Part shown: piece by piece, positions 1 through 5,753 of the stretch
Position numbering within the stretch: position 1 is the stretch's first letter
Layout of the letters: each line of letters starts with the position of its first letter
Assembly (NCBI GenBank): GCA_903884915.1
Contig: CAISGS010000339.1
Location: 1 to 6,895 of the forward strand
DNA from: an uncultured Caulobacteraceae bacterium
Lineage (GTDB): Bacteria > Pseudomonadota > Alphaproteobacteria > Caulobacterales > Caulobacteraceae
DNA: 6,895 nucleotides
Reading direction: 5' to 3'
Position numbers and translations under genes: made by a program
Notes under the pieces: generated by a model
What the model saw: the letters and a program-made list of their open reading frames with translations, nothing else
Databases searched by the model: none
What the model was told of the DNA's origin: nothing

Positions 1-8
1 GGGGTCAT
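1..8 (-). CDS. 5' end of a downstream gene, probably the anti-sigma factor (partial)
   Basis: Only the first eight bases are inside the window: an ATG followed by ACC and two more bases. The ATG overlaps the TGA stop of the sigma gene in an ATGA tetranucleotide. This 4-nt overlap suggests translational coupling. ECF sigma genes are commonly followed, with just such an overlap, by the gene for their membrane-bound anti-sigma factor. That identity is inferred from position only, since no useful protein sequence is visible. In some alphaproteobacteria the partner is annotated as a periplasmic heavy-metal sensor instead. Confidence 0.45.
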
Positions 9-577
9 GCGAGGCCCTCCAATCGACGATCATTCAAGGGATTAAGAAGCAGGCGAAGGGCGCGGCGTCCACGAGACAGCAGGCTTTCGAGCGCCTCGAC
101 ACTGATCTCCATCAGCGCCGCCGCCTCGATATTGCCAAGCTCCTGATAGTGACACAGCACAATCGCCTCCCTCTGACGCTCTGGTAATTTGGCGATTGCC
201 GCCTCAACCTGATCCTTGATCTCCATTCCCATAAGTCCGGCATCAGGGGCAGGACCCGGGTCAATCTGGTCAGGGGGCTCTGCCATCGGTCGTTCGCGTT
301 GGCGACGGAGCCGATCATAGCAAAGGTTCAAGGCCACCCTGTGCATCCAACTGTCAAACCGCGCGGTGCCGGGCTGCCAGGTCGGGGCCTGACGCCAAGC
401 CCGTACCATCACCTCCTGCGCCACATCCTCTGCCTCTGATGCGTCGCCCAACATCCGCCGCGCCAGGGCCAGCATCCGGGGCAGCTTTCGCGCCATCAGG
501 GCCTGAACGGCAGCCGGATCGCCGCGTCCAACCCGAAGGACCAGGTCGGCGTCAGGATCGGGCGGGCGGTTGGTCAA
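5..577 (-). CDS. ECF-type (sigma-70 family, group 4) RNA polymerase sigma factor
   Basis: This 190-residue protein should direct RNA polymerase to a small stress- or signal-specific regulon. Region 2 covers about residues 10-95. It includes a DASEAEDVAQEVMVRAW stretch at 45-61 (core binding) and FDSWMHRVALNLCYDRLRR at 74-92 (-10 recognition and melting). A variable proline-rich linker (about 96-115) follows, with no region 3. Region 4 is at about 122-178, with LPERQREAIVLCHYQ at 131-145 and a helix-turn-helix around EAAALMEISVEALESLLSRG. This two-domain layout is diagnostic of ECF sigmas. The start is a TTG, chosen because an AAAGAGG ribosome-binding site lies 6 nt upstream and no ATG precedes region 2. 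The gene lies 75 nt downstream of the EF-hand gene on the same strand and overlaps the next gene by 4 nt. I cannot assign the ECF subgroup or the signal. Sensing by a membrane anti-sigma is the usual arrangement. Confidence 0.93.
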   Translation of the reverse strand: MTNRPPDPDADLVLRVGRGDPAAVQALMARKLPRMLALARRMLGDASEAEDVAQEVMVRAWRQAPTWQPGTARFDSWMHRVALNLCYDRLRRQRERPMAEPPDQIDPGPAPDAGLMGMEIKDQVEAAIAKLPERQREAIVLCHYQELGNIEAAALMEISVEALESLLSRGRRALRLLLNPLNDRRLEGLA

Positions 578-583
578 GGATTG

Positions 584-590
584 CCTCTTT
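584..590 (-). promoter_or_regulatory. Ribosome-binding site supporting the TTG start of the sigma gene
   Basis: On the minus strand the sequence AAAGAGG lies 6 nt before the TTG at 577-575. It is the only good Shine-Dalgarno match in this leader, and it decides the otherwise uncertain non-ATG start. Confidence 0.6.
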
Positions 591-603
591 GTATCGATAG
601 AGC

Positions 604-642
604 GGCTCGCACAGACAGCCCCCCAGCGAACCTGTGCGAGCC
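604..642 (-). repeat. 11-bp perfect inverted repeat (hairpin) between the EF-hand and sigma genes
   Basis: GGCTCGCACAG at 604-614 is exactly matched by its reverse complement CTGTGCGAGCC at 632-642, with a 17-nt loop. It starts 10 nt after the EF-hand stop codon on the minus strand. In minus-strand transcripts the stem is not followed by a run of U, so it is not a classical intrinsic terminator in that direction. On the plus strand it is followed only by TTT. It could protect the 3' end of the EF-hand mRNA, attenuate read-through into the sigma gene, or be a protein-binding site. The sequence does not decide between these. The strand is given as minus because both flanking genes are on it. 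Confidence 0.7.
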
Positions 643-652
643 TTTAATCGGG

Positions 653-1213
653 TTAGTGTGAACCGTGATGGCCGCGCCGACCACCCTTCATGGGTGGCTG
701 GGGCAACTCATCGCCGGTCAGGACATTGTCACTGTTTTTGTCCATACGTTTGAAGCGCTTGGCCGTCATGCGATCAATTTCGGCCTTGGCGAGCGCGCCA
801 TCATCATTGGCGTCGAGCATATCGAACATCATGCCCTGACGTTCGCTGCGCATCTTTTCCATCATCTCGCGATGCATCGGACGATCCTTGCCCTTTTCGC
901 CTTCGCCCTTGGGGGGCGGCGGGCCGTCATGGCCCATCATGGCAGGGCGAGCCATAAACTCGGCCTCGGTTATCTTGCCGTCCTTATTGGCATCAAGCTT
1001 CATCATCTGGTCGGCATGGCTTTGCTGGAACTCTGCAAGGGTCACCTTGCCATCGCCGTTGGTGTCAGGATTTGGCATGGGAGGGCGTTTCATGCCGCCT
1101 TCCATGGGCATTCGATCATGGCCGGGACCCTCGTGAGGAGGCATGGCAGGTTGAGCCAAGGCAACGCCGCTGAGGACAAGGCTGAAGCCAGCCGCATAGA
1201 GGAACTTTTTCAT
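653..1213 (-). CDS. Secreted four-EF-hand calcium-binding-type protein, Met- and His-rich
   Basis: This 186-residue protein begins with a Sec signal peptide: MKK, a hydrophobic core to about residue 18, and a likely cut after ALA at 20/21. The mature protein should be periplasmic. Four EF-hand loops are visible: DTNGDGKVTLAE (50-61), DANKDGKITEAE (74-85), DANDDGALAKAE (134-145) and DKNSDNVLTGDE (158-169). They fall in two pairs separated by a Pro/Gly/Lys-rich linker (about 90-112). The fourth loop has Asn where the sixth position is normally Gly. There are 21 Met and 8 His residues, concentrated in 24-46, in 113-132 and in a GHHGSH tail, and no Cys. EF-hands imply Ca2+ binding. The Met/His content makes binding of another metal possible, but that is inference. 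The ATG has a GGAG site 7 nt upstream. The gene is followed after 75 nt by the sigma gene, so it may be part of that factor's signalling or target set. Confidence 0.9.
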   Translation of the reverse strand: MKKFLYAAGFSLVLSGVALAQPAMPPHEGPGHDRMPMEGGMKRPPMPNPDTNGDGKVTLAEFQQSHADQMMKLDANKDGKITEAEFMARPAMMGHDGPPPPKGEGEKGKDRPMHREMMEKMRSERQGMMFDMLDANDDGALAKAEIDRMTAKRFKRMDKNSDNVLTGDELPQPPMKGGRRGHHGSH

Positions 1214-1232
1214 CAGAAATCTCCGTTTGGGG

Positions 1233-1251
1233 GAACGTGTCTTGACCGTTC
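1233..1251. repeat. Short inverted repeat upstream of the EF-hand gene
   Basis: GAACG at 1233-1237 and CGTTC at 1247-1251 are reverse complements separated by 9 bp, about 20-40 bp upstream of the EF-hand start codon. The arms resemble the GGAAC and CGTT halves of some alphaproteobacterial ECF promoters. The 10-bp gap between those two elements is far too short for a promoter, which needs about 16-17 bp. A small operator or chance are both possible. Confidence 0.25.
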
Positions 1252-1300
1252 ATAAGATCAAACGTGCGCCCAAACGAAATCCGTCGCTTTGATGCAAGAG

Positions 1301-1317
1301 GGTCGCTCCTTGCGACC
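1301..1317 (-). terminator. Weak hairpin at the glnE stop codon, possible terminator
   Basis: GGTCGC and GCGACC form a perfect 6-bp stem around a 5-nt loop. The stem overlaps the last base of the glnE TAG. On the minus strand it is followed by CTCTTGC, not a U tract, so intrinsic termination would be weak. It is the only terminator-like structure in the 103-nt gap between glnE and the EF-hand gene. Confidence 0.35.
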
Positions 1318-4229
1318 TATCGCTGTAAGTCCTTGGCAATCTGCTCGAAGGCTTCGCGTGCCGACTGACGGATCAGGGCCAAATAGGCCGGAACGGACTT
1401 GAAGTTCCGCACCCCTGCGGCCTTGGCCAGAAGGGTGCGAAAGGGGGCGGGCTCGAGCAGGGGGTCGGCATCGTCGTCGAGTGCGACCTTGAGCAGTTGG
1501 GTCAGGTTCTGTTGCAGCTTCCAGCCCGCCTCTAGGGCCGCGATCTGATCGGCCTTTGCCAGCCCCTTGTCCTTCGCCATGGCCAGCGCCTTGGCCGTAT
1601 TGACCTCCAACGGCCCGCCATGGGGGGCATGGATGATCTGCAGGACCTGCGCGATAAACTCGATATCGACCAGACCGCCCTTGGCCAGCTTGAGGTCCCA
1701 ATCGCCCTTGGCCGGGCGTTCCTGTTCCATCAGGCGGCGCATGTCGAGCATATCGCGCACGGCCTGTTTAGGATCGCGCGGGCGGCGAAGGGCGGTCTCA
1801 ATGGCGGCGGTCGCGACCACGGCAAATTCTGGACTGCTGGCCCAGACCACCCGCGCACGGGTCAAGGCTAGGATTTCCCAAGTTTCAGCCTCGCCGTCTG
1901 ACTGTCCGGCATAGTAGCCATCAAAGGCCGTACGGCTGACGGCGACGGGGCCAGCCGTGCCTGAAGGTCGAAGCTGCAGATCCACCTCATAGAGCCCGCC
2001 CTCGCCCGTCGGGGCCGAGAGGGCGGCGACCAGCCTTTGGGTGAAGCGGGCATAGAAGGTTTCCGCACCCCAACCCTTCTTCTCGGACATGGAGGCCGGA
2101 TCATCGGCCTGATAGAGGGTCATCAGATCAAGGTCCGAGCGGGCGGTCATCTCGCCCGAGCCGCACTTGCCCAGCGCCACCACGGCGACCTGACCGGCAA
2201 AGGCACCGCCGATCCGCACCGTCTCAGTCAGAGCCACAGGAGCGAGGCTACGAACGACCATATCGGCCAGTCCGGCAAAGGCTCGGCCGGCCTCTTCGGC
2301 GCTGGCCGCCCCGCTCATGACCTGAAGGCCAATTCGGAAGGCCTGTTCGCGGTGCATGACCCGGGCCGCGTCCATCGCCCCTTCAAAGCCCTCTGCCCGC
2401 GCCATCACATGGGCAAAGGCCTGCGCCTCCGCATCGACATCGAACGGCTCAAAAAAACTGTGGTCGAGCAGGGCATCGAGGGCGGCCGGGCGGCGGGCCA
2501 GGGTGCTCGCCAGCCGAGGGGCGAAGGCCATGACCTGCACCAACAGCTTGAGCAGTTTGGGCTGGGCCAGCATCAGGGATTGAAGCTGAACCCCAGACGA
2601 CAGCCGCGAAAAGAAGTCGCCGAACCGCAGGAAGGCGGCGTCGGGGGCGCCGGTGGCATTGGTGGCGTCCAGCAGGCGCGGGGCAAGCTGGGTGAAGAGC
2701 TCGCGGCCCCGCTCGGTGCGGGTGGCATTGATATGGCCGTGATGCCAAGAGCGGATGGTCGCGGCCACCTGAGGCGGGTTGGAAAAACCCATCCGCGCCA
2801 GGGTGGCAAGGGTCTCAGGATCATCCTCAACCCCGGTAAAGACCAGGCTGCCAAAGGATGAGGACAGGTCCTCGCCGTCCGGGAACAGCTCGCCATAATG
2901 CTGGTTTACCTGCTTGAGCAGGCGCGTGACCTGGGCATCAAACCGGCGCAGGTCCGGCGCGCCGGACAGGGCCGCGACGCGCCGCCGGTCGGCATCACTT
3001 TCGGGCAGGCGGTGGGTCTGTTCGTCATGCAGCATCTGCACCCGGTGTTCCCAACCGCGCAGATGCAGATAGGCGCGGTGCAGCTCTGCAGCCGTTTCCG
3101 CAGTCACCTGACCTGCAACACACAGGGCTGTCAGAGCATCCAAGGTACGGTTCGAACGCAGGGCCGGATTGCGGCCGCCAAGGATCAGTTGCTGGGTCTG
3201 GACGTAGAACTCAATCTCGCGAATGCCGCCGCGTCCCAGCTTGAGATTGGCCCCCTTGGCGGTCAGCCGATCATCGACCTTGTGGATGTGGATCTGTCGC
3301 TTGATCGAATGGATGTCCGCAATGGCGGCAAAATCGAGGTTCTTGCGCCAGATAAAGCCCGACAGCTCCTCAAGAAAGCCTTGGCCCAGCGGCACATCCC
3401 CGGCCATGGCGCGGGCCTTGATAAAGGCCGCCCGCTCCCAGTTCTGGCCGACGGTCTGGTAATAGTCGAGGGCTGCGGCCACCGATACGGCGGGCGGGGT
3501 CGAGCTGGGATCGGGCCTTAGGCGCAGATCGACCCGAAAGACATAGCCCTCCGCCGTGCGCTCTTGCAGGAGCTGCGCCAAGGACCGTGTCACCGCCAAA
3601 GCAACGGCCTGAGCATCGCCGCCTTCCGGGATCAGCATCTGGCCTGGATCGTAAAAGATCGAGATGTCGATATCGCTGGAATAGTTCAGCTCAAAGGCCC
3701 CATGCTTGCCCATAGCAATGCAGAACAGCCCCGGTATGGGGCCTGCTGCCTCGTTCGGTGCAGGCAAGAGGCGGCCCTTGGTCACCTCGGCACGAACGGC
3801 CATGGCCAAGGCCGATTGGACGGCCAGATCGGCAAATTCGGTGATGTTGCCGGTCACAGCGGTCAGGTCCCAGACCCCGCCCAGATCGGCCAAGGCTATG
3901 GTTAGATGCGCATCGGCCTTGAGGGCGCGCAGGGTCTTGGCCCCTGCGATCAGATCGGTCTCTTGGGCCACATATTCGGTCTGGCGCAGAATGTCGGCGA
4001 TGGGATCTTCGGCCTCAAGGGCTTGGCGAAGCTGTCCCGGCGCGCGTCTCATCAATCCGGCCAGATAGGGCGAGGCCCCGGCAATCGGCTCTAGGGACGG
4101 CCAGACCTGTTTGAGCCTTGCCATCCATCCGTCGCGCTCAGCGGCCTTGGACAGCACCTCATAGAGCCGCTCGGCAGCGGCGGTATCGACCACGGGGCCG
4201 CAAGGGCGAAGGAAGTCTGCCAAACTCAT
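1317..4229 (-). CDS. glnE: Bifunctional glutamine synthetase adenylyltransferase / adenylyl-removing enzyme
   Basis: This enzyme attaches AMP to, and phosphorolytically removes it from, a tyrosine of glutamine synthetase. It thereby tunes cytoplasmic ammonia assimilation to nitrogen status under PII control. At 970 residues it is close to the family norm (about 945 in E. coli). Both nucleotidyltransferase domains are intact. The N-terminal, adenylyl-removing one carries GKHGAFELNYSSDIDI at 174-189 (acidic pair D186/D188) and VDLRLRP at 233-239 (third acid D234). The C-terminal, adenylylating one carries GKCGSGEMTARSDLDL at 687-702 (D699/D701) and VDLQLRP at 749-755 (D750). Each is followed by a helical PII/GS-linked region with the GRGGIREIEF (332-341) and AKGGLVDIEF (849-858) signatures. 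G692 lies where many homologues have Arg or Lys, a minor variation. The ATG has a modest AAGAG site 6 nt upstream. The gene starts 38 nt after the coq7 stop and is probably co-transcribed with it. Confidence 0.97.
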   Translation of the reverse strand: MSLADFLRPCGPVVDTAAAERLYEVLSKAAERDGWMARLKQVWPSLEPIAGASPYLAGLMRRAPGQLRQALEAEDPIADILRQTEYVAQETDLIAGAKTLRALKADAHLTIALADLGGVWDLTAVTGNITEFADLAVQSALAMAVRAEVTKGRLLPAPNEAAGPIPGLFCIAMGKHGAFELNYSSDIDISIFYDPGQMLIPEGGDAQAVALAVTRSLAQLLQERTAEGYVFRVDLRLRPDPSSTPPAVSVAAALDYYQTVGQNWERAAFIKARAMAGDVPLGQGFLEELSGFIWRKNLDFAAIADIHSIKRQIHIHKVDDRLTAKGANLKLGRGGIREIEFYVQTQQLILGGRNPALRSNRTLDALTALCVAGQVTAETAAELHRAYLHLRGWEHRVQMLHDEQTHRLPESDADRRRVAALSGAPDLRRFDAQVTRLLKQVNQHYGELFPDGEDLSSSFGSLVFTGVEDDPETLATLARMGFSNPPQVAATIRSWHHGHINATRTERGRELFTQLAPRLLDATNATGAPDAAFLRFGDFFSRLSSGVQLQSLMLAQPKLLKLLVQVMAFAPRLASTLARRPAALDALLDHSFFEPFDVDAEAQAFAHVMARAEGFEGAMDAARVMHREQAFRIGLQVMSGAASAEEAGRAFAGLADMVVRSLAPVALTETVRIGGAFAGQVAVVALGKCGSGEMTARSDLDLMTLYQADDPASMSEKKGWGAETFYARFTQRLVAALSAPTGEGGLYEVDLQLRPSGTAGPVAVSRTAFDGYYAGQSDGEAETWEILALTRARVVWASSPEFAVVATAAIETALRRPRDPKQAVRDMLDMRRLMEQERPAKGDWDLKLAKGGLVDIEFIAQVLQIIHAPHGGPLEVNTAKALAMAKDKGLAKADQIAALEAGWKLQQNLTQLLKVALDDDADPLLEPAPFRTLLAKAAGVRNFKSVPAYLALIRQSAREAFEQIAKDLQR

Positions 4230-4267
4230 GGGCGCACTCTTGGTCCAAATGGCCGCAAAGGAAAGGC

Positions 4268-4831
4268 CTAGATGCGCTCGCTGATCTTGATGGCGACGCG
4301 GCAGCCTGCGCGGATCAGGCCGGCCAGCAAGGGATAGCCCGGCGTCTCCAACGCGCCCTCGGCCACGGCCAGATCGCGGTGGGACAGTTCCTCGTCGCGA
4401 AAGCGGCTCAGCTCTGCAGCCAGTTCGGGGCGGTCAGTGGCGATCTCGGCGATCTGGGCGGCGTAATGTTCTTCGATCACGGTCTCGACCGCCGCAGTGC
4501 AGGCATGGGCGGCCTTCTCGCTGAGCAGGGCGGTTCCCGCGCCCAGCGCAAAGCCTGCCACGCGCCAGAGGGGGGCCATCAGGGTCGGGCGGACCTGATG
4601 ACGGGTCAGGAGTTGATCAAAGGCGGCCAGATGCACGGCCTCATGACCCTCCATCTCAGCCAGTTGTCCGGCAATGCGATCCTTATCCTTAGCCTTGGCA
4701 AAGACTGCCCTTTGGCCGCGATAGATATGAACCGCGCCCAGCTCTCCGGCATGGTCCACGCGTAAGATCTCGCCGAGCCGCGCATCGGAGGCTCCAAGGC
4801 CCGGACGGGGCGGGATGGGCTTGTCGCTCAT
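4268..4831 (-). CDS. coq7: Demethoxyubiquinone hydroxylase, Coq7 family
   Basis: This 187-residue diiron monooxygenase should hydroxylate the demethoxyubiquinone intermediate late in ubiquinone biosynthesis, at the inner membrane. All six expected iron ligands can be placed: E30 in DHAGE, E64 and H67 in EAVHL, E116 in AAVETVIEEHY, and E148 and H151 in FRDEELSH. The C-terminal GCRVAIKISERI (176-187) closely matches eukaryotic COQ7 endings. The frame is open much further upstream, to 5098, but that part lies inside the dsbB-like gene and looks like shadow sequence. The ATG at 4831 gives a family-typical short protein starting MSDKP. It lies 4 nt after the dsbB-like stop, so the two genes are probably translationally coupled. 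AAGAAGG, within the end of the upstream gene, lies 9 nt before the ATG and can serve as ribosome-binding site. Ubiquinone is also the electron acceptor of DsbB, a plausible but not necessary reason for the pairing. Confidence 0.95.
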   Translation of the reverse strand: MSDKPIPPRPGLGASDARLGEILRVDHAGELGAVHIYRGQRAVFAKAKDKDRIAGQLAEMEGHEAVHLAAFDQLLTRHQVRPTLMAPLWRVAGFALGAGTALLSEKAAHACTAAVETVIEEHYAAQIAEIATDRPELAAELSRFRDEELSHRDLAVAEGALETPGYPLLAGLIRAGCRVAIKISERI

Positions 4832-4835
4832 GGCC

Positions 4836-5345
4836 TTAAGCCTTCTTGTAAAGGGCGCTGGCGGCGCTGTAGGCCGCGAGCCCCAGATAGACCAGAAAGT
4901 TCCAACCGGCCATGGAAAGGCCCAGCCAGACCCAGGCCGCTTCGTCGCAGCGCGGCGGCGCAATCTTGGCCCCATTGAGCAGATCGGCCATGGCCTGAGC
5001 GCTGACGCCGGTTCCCACGCCCGAACAGGTGGTTGGCCCCGGCCACCATTTCCACTCGGCCCCGGCATGATAGGCGGCCAGATAGGCGCCGTAGGCAAAG
5101 ACGATGGTCAATCCGATCGCCACCCCACGCCGGATGCGATCTGACCCGCTGAGACGACTGAGGGCAAACCCCGCAAGGCCCAGACCCAGCGCCACCCAAT
5201 AGACCTCTCGCTGTTTCAAACAGAGGGTGCAGGGAGCAAGGCCACCAAACCGCTCAAACCCATGGGCCACGGCCAGCAGGGCCGCAGAGGCGAGGGCGAC
5301 GATGAGGGGCTGCCAAAGGGCAAGGCGACGGATCAGAGCACGCAT
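4836..5345 (-). CDS. dsbB: Disulfide bond formation protein, DsbB family
   Basis: This 169-residue inner-membrane protein should reoxidise a periplasmic DsbA-type thiol oxidase and pass the electrons to ubiquinone. Four hydrophobic segments are visible (about 10-28, 47-65, 73-93 and 138-160), as in DsbB. The first periplasmic loop carries the redox pair in PCTLCLKQR (C39, C42). The long second loop carries C107 and C133, matching the second DsbB cysteine pair. Length agrees with E. coli DsbB (176). I chose the ATG at 5345 because translation from it begins directly before the first membrane segment. The upstream extension to 5447 is Cys/Pro-rich and does not look like DsbB. The ribosome-binding site is weak (GAG 4 nt upstream), and an in-frame TTG three codons earlier is an alternative start. 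The gene heads the apparent dsbB-coq7-glnE run and is divergent from the 5458 gene. The symbol denotes the family; orthology to E. coli dsbB is not proven. Confidence 0.9.
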   Translation of the reverse strand: MRALIRRLALWQPLIVALASAALLAVAHGFERFGGLAPCTLCLKQREVYWVALGLGLAGFALSRLSGSDRIRRGVAIGLTIVFAYGAYLAAYHAGAEWKWWPGPTTCSGVGTGVSAQAMADLLNGAKIAPPRCDEAAWVWLGLSMAGWNFLVYLGLAAYSAASALYKKA

Positions 5346-5390
5346 AGGACTCAATCTAGTCCATCCGGGCGGGGAGCCCAAGGGGCAGAT

Positions 5391-5407
5391 GCAGGGGTAA
5401 TCCCCGC
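5391..5407. repeat. Small inverted repeat in the divergent interval
   Basis: GC, a bulged A, GGGG, a TAAT loop, then CCCC and GC form a 6-bp stem with one bulge. It lies about 45 bp upstream of the dsbB-like start and about 50 bp upstream of the 5458 gene. It could be an operator or a 5'-leader hairpin. G-rich runs are common here, so chance is quite possible. Confidence 0.3.
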
Positions 5408-5424
5408 AGTGTGTGTAGGATCTA

Positions 5425-5442
5425 TTCTGGAGGTTACCAGAA
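5425..5442. promoter_or_regulatory. Operator-like 18-bp interrupted palindrome
   Basis: TTCTGG at 5425-5430 and CCAGAA at 5437-5442 are perfect reverse complements with a 6-bp spacer. The site ends 15 bp before the GTG start of the 94-aa gene, in the 112-bp interval between divergent genes (5346-5457). The size and symmetry suit a dimeric repressor. In RNA it would be a small hairpin just ahead of the ribosome-binding site. I see no good sigma-70-like -35/-10 pair on either strand around it, so its regulatory role is conjecture. Confidence 0.4.
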
Positions 5443-5447
5443 CGCAC

Positions 5448-5452
5448 AGGAG
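5448..5452 (+). promoter_or_regulatory. Ribosome-binding site supporting the GTG start at 5458
   Basis: AGGAG lies 5 nt before the GTG. This good match and spacing fixes a non-ATG start for the 94-aa gene. Confidence 0.7.
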
Positions 5453-5457
5453 CCTCT

Positions 5458-5742
5458 GTGTCCGACTATACAAATCGTGAAGCGCTTAAAGAAATCAGGG
5501 ACGCTTATGATTTAAATAATAGAAAACCCAGAACCGAAGTGATTGCAGCTATGGCAAATGTAATTCAGCGCCAAAAGGATAATAATGTTTATGTTTCCAA
5601 ACACATGATTGACGGGGCATTTGACATTAGCCCAAAATATATCAATCATCAGGACATGGAAAAGCTTATCTTGATTGCCAGAAGGCATGGGGCAAAGGCG
5701 ACATATGAGCCACAACCAAAGCATGTCCATATTCAGTTTTAG
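5458..5742 (+). CDS. Small hypothetical protein, 94 aa, low-GC gene
   Basis: I do not recognise this protein. It begins with GTG behind a strong AGGAG site. It is hydrophilic, with no signal peptide, membrane segment or cysteine, so it should be cytoplasmic. The first two thirds look mainly helical (for example REALKEIRDAYDL at 7-19 and TEVIAAMANVIQRQKD at 26-41). The end, KATYEPQPKHVHIQF, looks like two short strands. ISPKYINHQDMEKLILIARRHG (57-78) has helix-loop-helix character, but I cannot call it a DNA-binding motif with confidence. By hand count 5461-5700 is about 40% GC, far below the flanking core genes, and codon choice is correspondingly AT-rich (AAT, AAA and ATT are common). It is 11 nt upstream of the 176-aa gene, so the two probably form an operon. 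It is divergent from the dsbB-like gene. Reading frame, ribosome-binding site and operon spacing argue that it is real. Confidence 0.75.
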   Translation: MSDYTNREALKEIRDAYDLNNRKPRTEVIAAMANVIQRQKDNNVYVSKHMIDGAFDISPKYINHQDMEKLILIARRHGAKATYEPQPKHVHIQF

Positions 5743-5753
5743 GAACAGTTAGG

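Noticed and set aside
1232..1250. GGAAC and CGTT elements as an ECF (EcfG-like) promoter
   Set aside because: On the plus strand the elements are only 10 bp apart instead of about 16-17, and no plus-strand gene follows. The minus strand also has no correctly spaced pair.
665..1255. 196-aa plus-strand open frame opposite the EF-hand gene
   Set aside because: It is antisense to a clearly coding gene with a signal peptide and four EF-hand loops. Its protein (rich in His, Ala and Gly) reflects reverse complements of that gene's codons and shows no domain.
1258..1701. 147-aa minus-strand frame overlapping the glnE 3' end
   Set aside because: It overlaps the conserved AKGGLVDIEF part of GlnE in another frame. 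Its composition (Arg, Gly and Pro rich) is typical of an out-of-frame shadow.
2037..2861. 274-aa plus-strand open frame inside glnE
   Set aside because: It is a long antisense frame as expected in high-GC DNA. It has no recognisable motif, while the opposite strand encodes well-conserved GlnE sequence.
4832..5098. 89-residue N-terminal extension of Coq7
   Set aside because: It lies entirely within the dsbB-like coding region in another frame. The Coq7 family length and the start context at 4831 favour the short form.
5346..5447. 34-residue N-terminal extension of the DsbB-like protein
   Set aside because: It has no resemblance to DsbB, and the ATG at 5345 falls just before the first membrane segment. 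A small shift to the TTG at 5354 is still possible.
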